Source: an uncultured Phocaeicola sp.
Lineage (GTDB): Bacteria; Bacteroidota; Bacteroidia; Bacteroidales; Bacteroidaceae
DNA: 36,550 bases
Reading direction: 5' to 3'
Assembly: GCA_944320815.1 (NCBI GenBank)
Contig: CALUIZ010000005.1
Span: 77,597 to 114,146, forward strand
Part shown: one piece after another, positions 1 through 8,902 of the stretch
How positions within the stretch are numbered: position 1 is the first letter of the stretch
How the letters are laid out: each line of letters begins with the position of its first letter
Made by a program: the position numbers and the translations under genes
Notes under the pieces: generated by a model
The model's input: only the letters and a program-made list of their open reading frames with translations
Database searches by the model: none
What the model was told of the DNA's origin: nothing

Positions 1-1
1 G

Positions 2-2179
2 CTGTATTCCATGAAGATGTCCGGCGGGAAAGCCGTGCATCACCCCAACGCTTTGGTGGGAGAGGAAAGCGAATGCTCCTACCGGACGATGACCTGCATC
101 GGCTCCGCGCTCTACATCGGCACGATGACGCACGGCATCCTCCGCTTCGACACGAAGACTTGCACGTTCTCCCGTTACGTCGATGTGGGTTGCGACGTAA
201 TCATGTCTTTGTCGAACGACGGGAAAGACATGCTCTACGTGGGGACGGACGGCAACGGGGCGCATTTTGTCTCGACCCGCGAAAACCGCATCGTGCGGTC
301 GTTCCGAAACGTGCCGGGAGGGAAGGCCGGAGAGGGACTGCGCTCCAATTCCGTCTATTCGCTCCTTGTGGACAGGGACGGGTTGCTTTGGGTGGGGCTT
401 TATCAGACCGGGCTGGACTATACCGTGCATCAGGAACATCTGTTTTCCGTCTACAAGACTCCCGCTTTCAATTCGGAGCACATCCCCGTGCGCAGCATCT
501 ACATCGGTGAGGGCGAGAAGCTGATAGGTTCGCGCAACGGCCTCTACTATATCGACGAGCGCAACGGACGGTCGGAGCGTTTCGGGATGCCCCTGCTCCG
601 CTCGAACATCATCCTCGTCTGCTATGCCTTTGAGGGAAAGGTCTATATCGGCACATACGGCGGAGGCATGTATGTGTTCGACCTGCACACGAAAAAGATA
701 GACGGGTTCAAGGCGGAGAGGTCGGGAGAGCTTCTTCGGAGCAGCGTCTTCTGCTTTTCTTCGGACAAGGAGGGCTGTCTGTGGATAGGCAGTTCCACGG
801 GACTTTATTGCTACAAGGGAAATAGGCTGGTGCGGCGTTTCGACCACAGGAACTCCCCTCTGCCCGAAGGGAACGTGTATGCGGTTTTCTTCGATTCCAT
901 GAACAAGGGGTGGATTTGCACGGACACGGGCATTGCCGTCTGGGACTCCACATCAAAAACAATCAAGAAGAACGTGTTTTCTGACGAGTTCCCGGATGAA
1001 GCGAAGGTGTCTTCCGTCTACGAGGACTCCAGGCATACGCTGTATTTCGTCGTTCCTTACAAAGGGAACATCCTTGTTTCCGACTTGTCGATGCGCGATG
1101 TCCGTGAGGTGGGCATCGGCACTCCGTTGGAGGGGAAAGAGGTTCGTTTCGTCACGGAAGATAAGGACAGCTGCCTTTGGATAGGGACGGAGGACGGACT
1201 GTTCCATTACGACAAGGATGGCGGCTTTATACCGTTCAACTTCGTGAACGGCATTCCGAGTCCGAACTTCCTTCCTTGCCAGCCGGTCAAGGACAAGGAC
1301 GGGACGATGTGGTTTGCCAACAACGAGGGTCTGCTATATCTCCCGGAAGACTGGAAACGGGAAAGGCGGTCTTTGCCCTACGCGATGCGGATAACGGAAA
1401 TCGGAATAAACGGCGAGTCCGTTCCCGTTCCGGAAAGCGAAAGGCTGACGCTGGACACCGACCGTAACAACGTGGCCTTCCGTTTCTCCGGATTCACCTT
1501 CACCGACCCTGCATACGTGTCGTATGAATGCAGGTTGGACGGGTTGGAGGACGAATGGAAGCGGTTGGTGGGGAAGTCGGAAGCGGTGTATTATAACCTT
1601 GCGCCGGGAAGTTATGTGTTTAAAGTCCGGCGTATGGGCGAACCGGCCACGGAAACGGATCTGGAAGTCCGCATACTCCCTTCGACCAATTGGAAGGCAT
1701 GGACAATCGTGATTGTGGTGTGCTGCATTATCTTGGCAGGAGGCTTCGTCGGTTATGTATGGATGAAGAAGAAAGAACGTGAGCAGCGTGACGCGCCGAA
1801 AGAGAAATACAGAACCAGCAATCTGTCCGATTCGGAATGCAGGCAGATTGTAAGGAAACTTGAAAAGGTGATGCAGGAAGAAAAGCTCTACACAAAGGCC
1901 GACTTGAAGCTGATGGACCTGGCCACCGTGCTCGGCGTATCGTCCCATACATTGTCTTATGTGTTCAACCAATACCTGAAACAAAACTACTACGATTATG
2001 TCAACGGTTATCGGATAGAAGAGTTCAAGGAACTGATAGCGCGCAAAGCCCATACCAAATATACGCTGAACACATTGATAGAAAGATGCGGATTCGGTTC
2101 GAGGGCTTCTTTCTTCCGCTGTTTCAAGGAAAAGACCGGGATCACTCCGAACGAATATATCAAGAGCGAGGATGCCTGA
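2..2179 (+). CDS. Membrane-tethered propeller/Y_Y_Y sensor fused directly to an AraC-type DNA-binding domain (5' partial)
   Basis: The reading frame is open to the window edge, so the N-terminus (signal peptide and first propeller blades) is missing; the first ATG in frame is at 11. Visible residues 1 to about 460 carry repeated two-component-propeller blades with motifs such as LWVGLYQTGL, LWIGSSTGLY and LWIGTEDGLF. A Y_Y_Y domain follows (about 480-560, including YECRLDGLEDEW), then one membrane helix (about 568-590). After a linker of about 30 residues comes an AraC/HTH_18 DNA-binding domain (about 620-720, ending GFGSRASFFRCFKEKTGITPNEY). No histidine kinase, phosphoacceptor His or receiver domain lies between membrane helix and HTH, unlike classical hybrid two-component regulators of Bacteroides. 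I infer that it senses a glycan fragment in the periplasm and activates the adjacent susC gene 223 bp downstream. The domain identification is secure; the target is inferred from position. Confidence 0.9.
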   Translation: MYSMKMSGGKAVHHPNALVGEESECSYRTMTCIGSALYIGTMTHGILRFDTKTCTFSRYVDVGCDVIMSLSNDGKDMLYVGTDGNGAHFVSTRENRIVRSFRNVPGGKAGEGLRSNSVYSLLVDRDGLLWVGLYQTGLDYTVHQEHLFSVYKTPAFNSEHIPVRSIYIGEGEKLIGSRNGLYYIDERNGRSERFGMPLLRSNIILVCYAFEGKVYIGTYGGGMYVFDLHTKKIDGFKAERSGELLRSSVFCFSSDKEGCLWIGSSTGLYCYKGNRLVRRFDHRNSPLPEGNVYAVFFDSMNKGWICTDTGIAVWDSTSKTIKKNVFSDEFPDEAKVSSVYEDSRHTLYFVVPYKGNILVSDLSMRDVREVGIGTPLEGKEVRFVTEDKDSCLWIGTEDGLFHYDKDGGFIPFNFVNGIPSPNFLPCQPVKDKDGTMWFANNEGLLYLPEDWKRERRSLPYAMRITEIGINGESVPVPESERLTLDTDRNNVAFRFSGFTFTDPAYVSYECRLDGLEDEWKRLVGKSEAVYYNLAPGSYVFKVRRMGEPATETDLEVRILPSTNWKAWTIVIVVCCIILAGGFVGYVWMKKKEREQRDAPKEKYRTSNLSDSECRQIVRKLEKVMQEEKLYTKADLKLMDLATVLGVSSHTLSYVFNQYLKQNYYDYVNGYRIEEFKELIARKAHTKYTLNTLIERCGFGSRASFFRCFKEKTGITPNEYIKSEDA

Positions 2180-2402
2180 ACGTGTACAAGTAGTCTCAAA
2201 TAATCGAAAAAGACTAAGTTGCTGCAACGTAAACCGTTGTTGTATAGGTGATTGTATCTTTTGGTGTCTTATTCGGGGAAAGTAGACATACGGGCAGGCG
2301 GAAAATGATTATCTTTGTGCGGTAAACCCTACATTTGCACTGTGTCCGTCGGGGATGGACGCATTGAGCGAATGATATTGTTAATTTTAAAATGTAGGAT
2401 TT
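2180..2402. promoter_or_regulatory. Regulator-susC intergenic region with candidate promoters and leader hairpin
   Basis: This 223-bp gap should contain the regulated promoter of the SusC operon. Two matches to the Bacteroides -7 element TAnnTTTG are visible: TATCTTTG at 2310-2317 and TACATTTG at 2330-2337. Neither has a good -33 TTTG at the usual distance, as expected for an activator-dependent promoter. CAACG (2225-2229) and CGTTG (2235-2239) form a short inverted repeat that could be part of an operator. CCTACATTT (2328-2336) and AAATGTAGG (2390-2398) are perfect inverted repeats; the second ends four bases before the SusC start codon. Confidence 0.5.
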
Positions 2403-5400
2403 ATGAAGAATGATTTCTTGAAATTCCCTCCAAAAAGGATTCTGTTTTCTGCCTTCTTCATTTCCGCCGCATTGTTGGGTGAGGGAGTCTCGCCCGTATA
2501 TGCCGATGTGACGGGTGTGCGGACGGCGATGCAGACGACAAAAGTGACAGGCGTGGTGCTCGACCCGAACGGAGAGCCGGTAATCGGCGCGACCGTGATG
2601 GAGAAAGGCACGACCAACGGGGCGATAACCGATTTGGACGGCAAGTTCGAACTGAACGTGTCATCTCCGAAAGCGGTGATAGCCGTTTCGTATATCGGTT
2701 ACAAGTCAGTGGAAGTTCCGGCAGACAAGAAGACATTGAAGATTACTCTTTCTGAGGATTCGGAGATGCTGGACGAAGTGGTTGTGGTAGGTTATGGCGC
2801 GCAGAAGAAAGAGACCCTGACGGGTTCCGTTGCCGTGGTCGGTCCGGAGATGTTTAAGGACAAGGGAACGGTGGCCAACCCGTTGCAGGCCATGCAGGGA
2901 CAAGTGCCGGGACTCCGCATTACCCGTTCCTCCGCCGCTCCGGGTGAGGAAGGTTGGGGAATCTCTATCCGTGGTGCCGTCTCGAAGAACACCACAGAGC
3001 CTTTGCTCATCATTGACGGTGTACCGGCAAGCGGCGTGAGTGAAATGGCTCAGTTGAATGCTGCGGACATCGAATCCATCAACTTTCTGAAAGACGCTTC
3101 GGCGGCTATCTACGGGTCGAAAGCTGCCGGCGGTGTGATTCTGGTGACTACAAAACGTGCGGAGAAGGGAAGGACTAAGGTGGAATACAACGGCTCTTAT
3201 ACGCGCAAGATTGTGGGGCTTCAGCCTCGTCTGATGAGTTTGGACGAATGGGCGGATGGAGTGATACAGACGCGACGGAATGACGGATTGGGTGATGATG
3301 ACCAGTGGATACGTTATGCAACAATGGCCAAGCAGTTGAAGGGAAGCTGGTTTAAAGCAGACGGCGGAGGCGGTATAGCTCCGATTCCCGGTGCTTTTAC
3401 CGGAGTGGCAGACTTCGTTTTTCACGATATGAACTGGACAGACGTGTTGTGGGGAAATGCCGGTTCTACTCAGCATGACTTGAGTATTTCGGGAGGAACG
3501 GAAAAGGCAACTTACCGCTTGTCGCTTGGGTATTTGTATGATCAGGGAACTTTGCAATGGGGAAACAACTCGAACGAGCGTTTCAACGTGCGCTTGTCAA
3601 ACACTTTCAATCTGACAAAGAACCTTAGCATTGACTCTAATATCTCGGCAAGCCGCCAGCATCAGGTAGCACCGACACAGATAGGAGCCGTTTTGGGTGT
3701 GAGCATTCCCCAGCCGGGTTTGCCGATTTCTACCATTGACGGAAAACCTTATGCGTGGGGAGGCATTCACACTCCGAACTGGCTGTGCGAGCTGGGAGGT
3801 GACAATAAGTTGGTTGTAACGTCTATGAGTGTCAACGAATCTTTGAAATGGAATATCATTGAGGGATTGAACTTTAATGCGACATTGGGATATAGCACGA
3901 ATACCGCAGTTCGTGACGAGAAATATCTGCCGATTGACTGGTATTCTTATGACGGTACGTTGATTCGCAACGAAAACAGTCCTTATCCGACCGCCGAGAG
4001 CTCTTCATATAAAAGAAGCGCATCGCGCACGGACAACCTGACCGCATCGGCTTTTTTCACTTATTCAAAACTGTTCAATCAGAAGCATAATCTTACGGCT
4101 ATGGTAGGTATGCAGTATGATTACGGAGCATACGATTACAGTGCTACAAAGGCAATGAATGTGGAGCCTTCTCTGGATGCGCTTAACGGACAGGGAGAGG
4201 TGTATATCGATAAGGTGGACAAATGGGAGGAAGCGATTCTTTCTTATTTCGGCCGTGTGAACTATAATTATAAGGAAAAGTATCTGATTGAAGCGAATGC
4301 ACGTTATGACGGTTCGTCCAAGTTCCTTCCGGAAAACCGTTGGGCATTCTTCTATGGCTTCTCCGGCGGATGGCGAATTACGGAAGAGGCTTTCATGGAA
4401 AACGTGAAGGATTATATTGACGAACTGAAGCTGAGGGTCTCATACGGTGAAGTGGGCAATCAAAGTGGCATTGGGCGTTACGACGGTATCCAGCTGTATA
4501 ATTATAAGTCTGGTGCAGGAGTTTATTTGGGTTCGTCAAAAGGAACTTATGTGGAATCGGCAGGATTGGTCAGCACAGAGCGTACCTGGGAGCGCATCTA
4601 TAATTATAATATAGGTCTGGATTTCGGATTCTTGAACGGCCGTTTGTTCGGTAGCTTCGAACTCTTCATGAAGAAGAACAACAACATGCTGGTAGAAAGA
4701 CTCTATCCGGGCGTGTTGGGCGGAAGTGCTCCCGACATGAATACAGGCAAGTTTGAAGCAAAGGGTTATGACGGAACTCTGACATGGCGCGACAAGATTA
4801 AAGATTTCAGCTACCACATCGGGGGTACGCTCACCTATATGACGAACGAACTGATTGACGGAGGAGAGATTGTAAAGGTAGCTGGTCATAATGGTGCTTT
4901 GAACGGTTATCCTTTGAATTCCATCTTCGGCTACCGCTATACGGGCAAGATTCAGAACGAAGAACAGTTGATGAAATATACGCAGCGGTTCGGCGGAAAT
5001 AATACGATTGACATGCCGAGCAATCTTCGTTTGGGCGACAACATGTATGAGGACGTAAACAAGGACGGGAAGTTGACTCAAGACGATCTTGTATTCCTTG
5101 GTTCTGATGACCCCAAACTGTCGTTCTCGTTTAATTTCGGGTTTGAGTGGAAAGGATTCGATTTCTCCGCTATATTCCAGGGTGTGGGCAAACGTACCAT
5201 CTATCGCGGCATAGACGCATGGAAGGTTCCGTTCAAGGCTATTTGGCTGAACACTTCCAATCAGTCTGTAGGCAATGTGTGGAGCCCGGAAACTCCGAAC
5301 AACTATTATCCGAGCTATTCGAACAACAATGCGATAAACAATTACAACTACATTGCATCTACGTGGTCGGTTGACAACGGAGCTTACCTGCGCTTGAAGG

Positions 5401-5612
5401 ACATCGTGCTAGGCTATACGCTTCCTAAGTCCGTATTGAAGAAGATGGGCAACTTCATGACGAATCTGAGAGTGTATGTGGCCGGAGCTGACATTTGGGA
5501 GAAAACATATATTCATGACGGATGGGACCCGGAGGCTACAAGAAAAATTAGCGGAAAAGACCGTTATCCGTTCAACAGAACGTTTACGGTAGGTATTAAT
5601 GCAACATTCTAA
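2403..5612 (+). CDS. SusC/RagA family TonB-linked outer-membrane receptor
   Basis: At 1069 residues this is the usual size for a SusC-like importer, which moves oligosaccharides across the outer membrane using TonB energy and is capped by its SusD partner. An N-terminal signal peptide (about 1-34) is followed by a CarboxypepD_reg-like domain (about 45-125, GEPVIGATVMEKGTTNGAITD). Next come the TonB-box-like stretch LDEVVVVGYG and the plug (about 140-260, with PLQAMQGQVPGLRI and EPLLIIDGVPASG). The rest is the beta-barrel, which ends in FTVGINATF with the aromatic final residue expected of outer-membrane barrels. The ATG at 2403 gives a normal signal peptide. It is the first gene of a tight same-strand run with the SusD gene 12 bp downstream. 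Its base composition appears lower in G+C than genes after 10271. The glycan imported is not identifiable from sequence. Confidence 0.96.
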   Translation: MKNDFLKFPPKRILFSAFFISAALLGEGVSPVYADVTGVRTAMQTTKVTGVVLDPNGEPVIGATVMEKGTTNGAITDLDGKFELNVSSPKAVIAVSYIGYKSVEVPADKKTLKITLSEDSEMLDEVVVVGYGAQKKETLTGSVAVVGPEMFKDKGTVANPLQAMQGQVPGLRITRSSAAPGEEGWGISIRGAVSKNTTEPLLIIDGVPASGVSEMAQLNAADIESINFLKDASAAIYGSKAAGGVILVTTKRAEKGRTKVEYNGSYTRKIVGLQPRLMSLDEWADGVIQTRRNDGLGDDDQWIRYATMAKQLKGSWFKADGGGGIAPIPGAFTGVADFVFHDMNWTDVLWGNAGSTQHDLSISGGTEKATYRLSLGYLYDQGTLQWGNNSNERFNVRLSNTFNLTKNLSIDSNISASRQHQVAPTQIGAVLGVSIPQPGLPISTIDGKPYAWGGIHTPNWLCELGGDNKLVVTSMSVNESLKWNIIEGLNFNATLGYSTNTAVRDEKYLPIDWYSYDGTLIRNENSPYPTAESSSYKRSASRTDNLTASAFFTYSKLFNQKHNLTAMVGMQYDYGAYDYSATKAMNVEPSLDALNGQGEVYIDKVDKWEEAILSYFGRVNYNYKEKYLIEANARYDGSSKFLPENRWAFFYGFSGGWRITEEAFMENVKDYIDELKLRVSYGEVGNQSGIGRYDGIQLYNYKSGAGVYLGSSKGTYVESAGLVSTERTWERIYNYNIGLDFGFLNGRLFGSFELFMKKNNNMLVERLYPGVLGGSAPDMNTGKFEAKGYDGTLTWRDKIKDFSYHIGGTLTYMTNELIDGGEIVKVAGHNGALNGYPLNSIFGYRYTGKIQNEEQLMKYTQRFGGNNTIDMPSNLRLGDNMYEDVNKDGKLTQDDLVFLGSDDPKLSFSFNFGFEWKGFDFSAIFQGVGKRTIYRGIDAWKVPFKAIWLNTSNQSVGNVWSPETPNNYYPSYSNNNAINNYNYIASTWSVDNGAYLRLKDIVLGYTLPKSVLKKMGNFMTNLRVYVAGADIWEKTYIHDGWDPEATRKISGKDRYPFNRTFTVGINATF

Positions 5613-5624
5613 ATTATCTATACG

Positions 5625-7355
5625 ATGAAAAGACTGAATTTACATATTGTATTGGGTTTGGCTGCGGCGTTGTCTTTGTCTTCTTGTTTGGATTTTGAAC
5701 CGAAGACACAATTGGCCGACACGAATTATTGGTCGACTCCCGATCAGTTCAAATTGTTTGCAACACAATTCTACGGATGGACACGTGATTTCAGGCAGTT
5801 GGGCGGAAATGTACATAGTGACGATCGCTCGGATATACAGACAGCTGAAGTGCTTGACCTTTACAGCAACGGAACGAATACGATTCCTACGTCAGACAAA
5901 AATTATACAGACAATTACAATCGGATTCGTCAGGCCAACATCCTCTTGGAAAGGGCAGAAACCTATTCAACTCCGGAAGACATCTCTATCTACGTGGGGG
6001 AGGCCAAGTTTTTCAGAGCTTATTGTTTCTTTGAACTGCTTCAACTTTACGGAGATGCGATTATTGTGGAGAAGCCATTGGACGTGGCTGCTCCTGAAAT
6101 GCAACAGGCACGCAATCCGCGGGGTGAGGTGGCCGACTTCATTATCCGGGATTTGCAGGATGCGGCTGAGCTGCTTCCGGCGTTCAAGGCAATCGCTTCT
6201 TCCGATGAGGGAAGGGTCTCCAAGGAAGCTGCTTACGCATTCCTTTCGCGGGTTGCCTTGTATGAGGGAACATGGCAGAAGTTCCATGACGGCAAAGGGC
6301 AGAATACGGAACGTTCGAGCTATTTGCTTGATATTGCTGCTAAAGCAGCCAATGAAGTGATGATAAGCGGGACTTTTGAACTGTTCAAACCTGCCGATTT
6401 GGGTATATGGGCATACAAGTATCTGTTTATCTTGGAAAATGAGAAATCCAATCCGGCGGGAATTACCAAAAGCGCGAATAAAGAATATATCTTTACTCGA
6501 AGGTATGACGGCGTGATTAGCCCGATTGGACTGAACATTACTCAGGGACGTCTGGGGAATGCCTTGTATGTGACGCGGAAGATGGCGAACATGTACCTCC
6601 AGAGCAACGGGCTCCCTGTTGATCCGGAGACTTGGGATTACAGTACGATGGCTTCTGAATTTGAAAACCGTGACAACCGTATGCAGAATACGCTGATGGT
6701 TCCGGGGCGGAATTACTGGAGTCCGGGAGGCGGGCGCATTGATTGGACAGGGAGCGCGGAAGAGATTGCAAACGCCGCCTTCAAGAACTTTACTCCCGGT
6801 GATGGAACGGGCTACTTCCCTCAGAAGTGGTGTTGCGAACGCGACGGGGTAGCTACAGGCAAGGAAGGTTATGACTATCCGATTATCCGTTATGCCGAAG
6901 TTTTGCTGAACTATGCGGAGGCTGTGTTCGAACGCGATGGCAAAATTGAAGACGAGGATTTGCGCATATCGCTGAATCTGGTTCGCAAGCGCGTCAATCC
7001 CGATATGCCTGACCTGACGAATGAGTTTGTTTCGTCGAACGCTTTGGACATGCGGACGGAAATCCGTCGCGAGCGTACCGTAGAGCTGTTTGACGAATGC
7101 TTCAGACTGGACGATTTGAAGCGTTGGAAAACGGCGGAAACGGAAATGCCAATGAATCTTACCGGTGTAAAATGGGACGGCACGGAATATGAAACGAGAT
7201 GGACATCTGCTGCTTCGAAGGACAAGGATGCGGAAGGATGTATCCTTCATGAGTCCGGGCGTGTGTGGACGGAAAGGAACTATCTTTATCCGTTGCCGGT
7301 AGATCAGTTGCAGCTGAATCCGAACTTGGGCCAGAATCCGGGTTGGGATGAATAA
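5625..7355 (+). CDS. SusD/RagB family surface glycan-binding lipoprotein
   Basis: This is the lipoprotein lid of the SusC transporter encoded 12 bp upstream; it sits on the cell surface and binds oligosaccharide. The first 21 residues are a lipoprotein signal with Cys21 in SLSSC. The mature start (LDFEPKTQLADTNYW) is characteristic of SusD proteins. The helical TPR-like scaffold typical of RagB/SusD is visible in NRIRQANILLERAE and in VGEAKFFRAYCFFELLQLYG. The conserved C-terminal region contains YAEVLLNYAEA, EIRRERTVELFDECFRLDDLKRW and the ending YLYPLPVDQLQLNPNLGQNPGW, all family hallmarks. At 576 residues it is full length. No frameshift or missing part is seen. It is transcribed with SusC and with the BIG2 lipoprotein gene 41 bp downstream. 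Confidence 0.96.
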   Translation: MKRLNLHIVLGLAAALSLSSCLDFEPKTQLADTNYWSTPDQFKLFATQFYGWTRDFRQLGGNVHSDDRSDIQTAEVLDLYSNGTNTIPTSDKNYTDNYNRIRQANILLERAETYSTPEDISIYVGEAKFFRAYCFFELLQLYGDAIIVEKPLDVAAPEMQQARNPRGEVADFIIRDLQDAAELLPAFKAIASSDEGRVSKEAAYAFLSRVALYEGTWQKFHDGKGQNTERSSYLLDIAAKAANEVMISGTFELFKPADLGIWAYKYLFILENEKSNPAGITKSANKEYIFTRRYDGVISPIGLNITQGRLGNALYVTRKMANMYLQSNGLPVDPETWDYSTMASEFENRDNRMQNTLMVPGRNYWSPGGGRIDWTGSAEEIANAAFKNFTPGDGTGYFPQKWCCERDGVATGKEGYDYPIIRYAEVLLNYAEAVFERDGKIEDEDLRISLNLVRKRVNPDMPDLTNEFVSSNALDMRTEIRRERTVELFDECFRLDDLKRWKTAETEMPMNLTGVKWDGTEYETRWTSAASKDKDAEGCILHESGRVWTERNYLYPLPVDQLQLNPNLGQNPGWDE

Positions 7356-7396
7356 AAGGTTTAAAGGTTTGATTGTTTAAATAGAGAATTTCGATT

Positions 7397-8848
7397 ATGA
7401 AACAGAATATATTTTGGAGTGCAGCCGGAATTCTGGGAGTGTCCTTGGGATTGTTTTCTTGTAACGAAGAAGACGTATCTCCGGCATTGGACGAAAAGAC
7501 GCTTGTTTCGGAAATCAATATAAAGGTAACGCAAGAACTTCCGTTGCTGATAAATACAGACTCGTTGCTGACATGGGAGGTGTTGCCGGAGAATGCGACT
7601 AACAAGAATGTGATATGGACCTCTGCCAGTCCGGAAATCGCCAATGTGTCGGCAGACGGACGCATCTCTGCTTTGAAGCTGGGAGAGGCCGTTATCACCG
7701 CATCTCCCGAATGGGGATATGCCACCACTTCGTCGGTTACGGTAAGGGTGATAGACCACATTGATTTTATTGAGGATATCAACCTGACCATTCCGGAAGA
7801 AGAACGTTCCGTGTATGCGACGGCATCTTTGCCTCTTACATGGGCTATTACACCGGAGGATGCAACCTATCCGGGGCTGAAATGGGAAAGCCTGACACCT
7901 GAGATTGCCACCGTTTCCGAAACGGGTGTCGTGAAAGGCGTGGCGGCAGGAACAGCGACAATCCGTGCCACGGCAACCGACAGCAAGCATTTCTATAAAG
8001 ATTTTGAAATCAATGTATTGCCAGTAATCCAGATTGAATCTCTTGAGATAGATGAGTCTCATAAAGAACTGGCGATAGGGGAGAAAACGAAACTGAACGT
8101 AAACGTAACTCCTGAGAATGCCACAATCTCTACATTGGTGTGGGAAAGTTCCAATCCGAACGTGGTAAGTTTCGATGAGGAAGGCGTAATGACAGTACAT
8201 GATTATGGCTCGGTAACGATTACAGCTTCGGCAAATTATGGTGAAACTTCGGTTTCCGCTACGCTGAACGCTACAGTGGCAGAAGGAAAGGTGAATGATA
8301 CTTTCGATTATGCTGCTTCATGGGCGATATTCAATAATGTAGGTGCAGTTGTCGGGGTTGAAGATGGAAATCTGGTGGTAACTCCAGGTGAAGACAAAAC
8401 TTACAAGGCACTCAGATTGGCAAGGACAGGAGGAATCAATTTCCATGCCGGAAATTATCCTATTCTGGCTGTCAAGATATATATGCCGGCAGATGTCTTT
8501 ACAGAATCCACGAAGATGGAATGGTATCTGGATATTTGGACTAAAGGTCAGTCACCGGCCGGAAAATATGGTGAGAATACGGACAAAGGCAATAGACAGA
8601 TGAGCGTTCTGGATTGCGGTGACTATAAAGTGTACTACGCCGACTTTACGAAGAAGGGGCTTGGAGGTTCCAATGAGTTTATGCCTTCAACAGCCATCAA
8701 TATGGAGAATGTGGAATTCCAGTGGTGGAAGCTGTGGTATGACAGCGGTGACCCGTTGGAAGGTACCATAAAACTTGACTGGGTGAAGACGTTTAAAACA
8801 GAAGATGAGCTGAAAGCACTTGTAGAGGCAGAAAGCAGTCAAGAATAA
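7397..8848 (+). CDS. Surface lipoprotein with three BIG2-type Ig-like repeats; probable glycan-binding protein of the locus
   Basis: A lipoprotein signal ends at Cys22 (LGLFSC). The following NEED is acidic, as in the Bacteroidetes surface-export signal. Three bacterial Ig-like (BIG2) repeats occupy about residues 35-120, 125-205 and 208-290. Each has the pattern 'P-E-[ND]-A-T ... W-[TE]-S ... V-S ... G-x-[AV]-x-I-x-A', for example LPENATNKNVIWTSASPEIA and TPENATISTLVWESSNP. The C-terminal 190 residues (from VNDTFDYAASW) form a different domain, rich in aromatics (EFQWWKLWYDSGD), probably a beta-sandwich carbohydrate-binding module. It may match a Pfam DUF such as DUF4979, but I cannot confirm that. 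By position after SusD and by architecture it is best read as a surface glycan-binding protein with an Ig-like spacer. It has no enzyme motif. Confidence 0.85.
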   Translation: MKQNIFWSAAGILGVSLGLFSCNEEDVSPALDEKTLVSEINIKVTQELPLLINTDSLLTWEVLPENATNKNVIWTSASPEIANVSADGRISALKLGEAVITASPEWGYATTSSVTVRVIDHIDFIEDINLTIPEEERSVYATASLPLTWAITPEDATYPGLKWESLTPEIATVSETGVVKGVAAGTATIRATATDSKHFYKDFEINVLPVIQIESLEIDESHKELAIGEKTKLNVNVTPENATISTLVWESSNPNVVSFDEEGVMTVHDYGSVTITASANYGETSVSATLNATVAEGKVNDTFDYAASWAIFNNVGAVVGVEDGNLVVTPGEDKTYKALRLARTGGINFHAGNYPILAVKIYMPADVFTESTKMEWYLDIWTKGQSPAGKYGENTDKGNRQMSVLDCGDYKVYYADFTKKGLGGSNEFMPSTAINMENVEFQWWKLWYDSGDPLEGTIKLDWVKTFKTEDELKALVEAESSQE

Positions 8849-8902
8849 GGGATAAGCATTGTTTTCAGGATAACGATATTGTAATGTTTAATTAAAGAAG
8901 TT

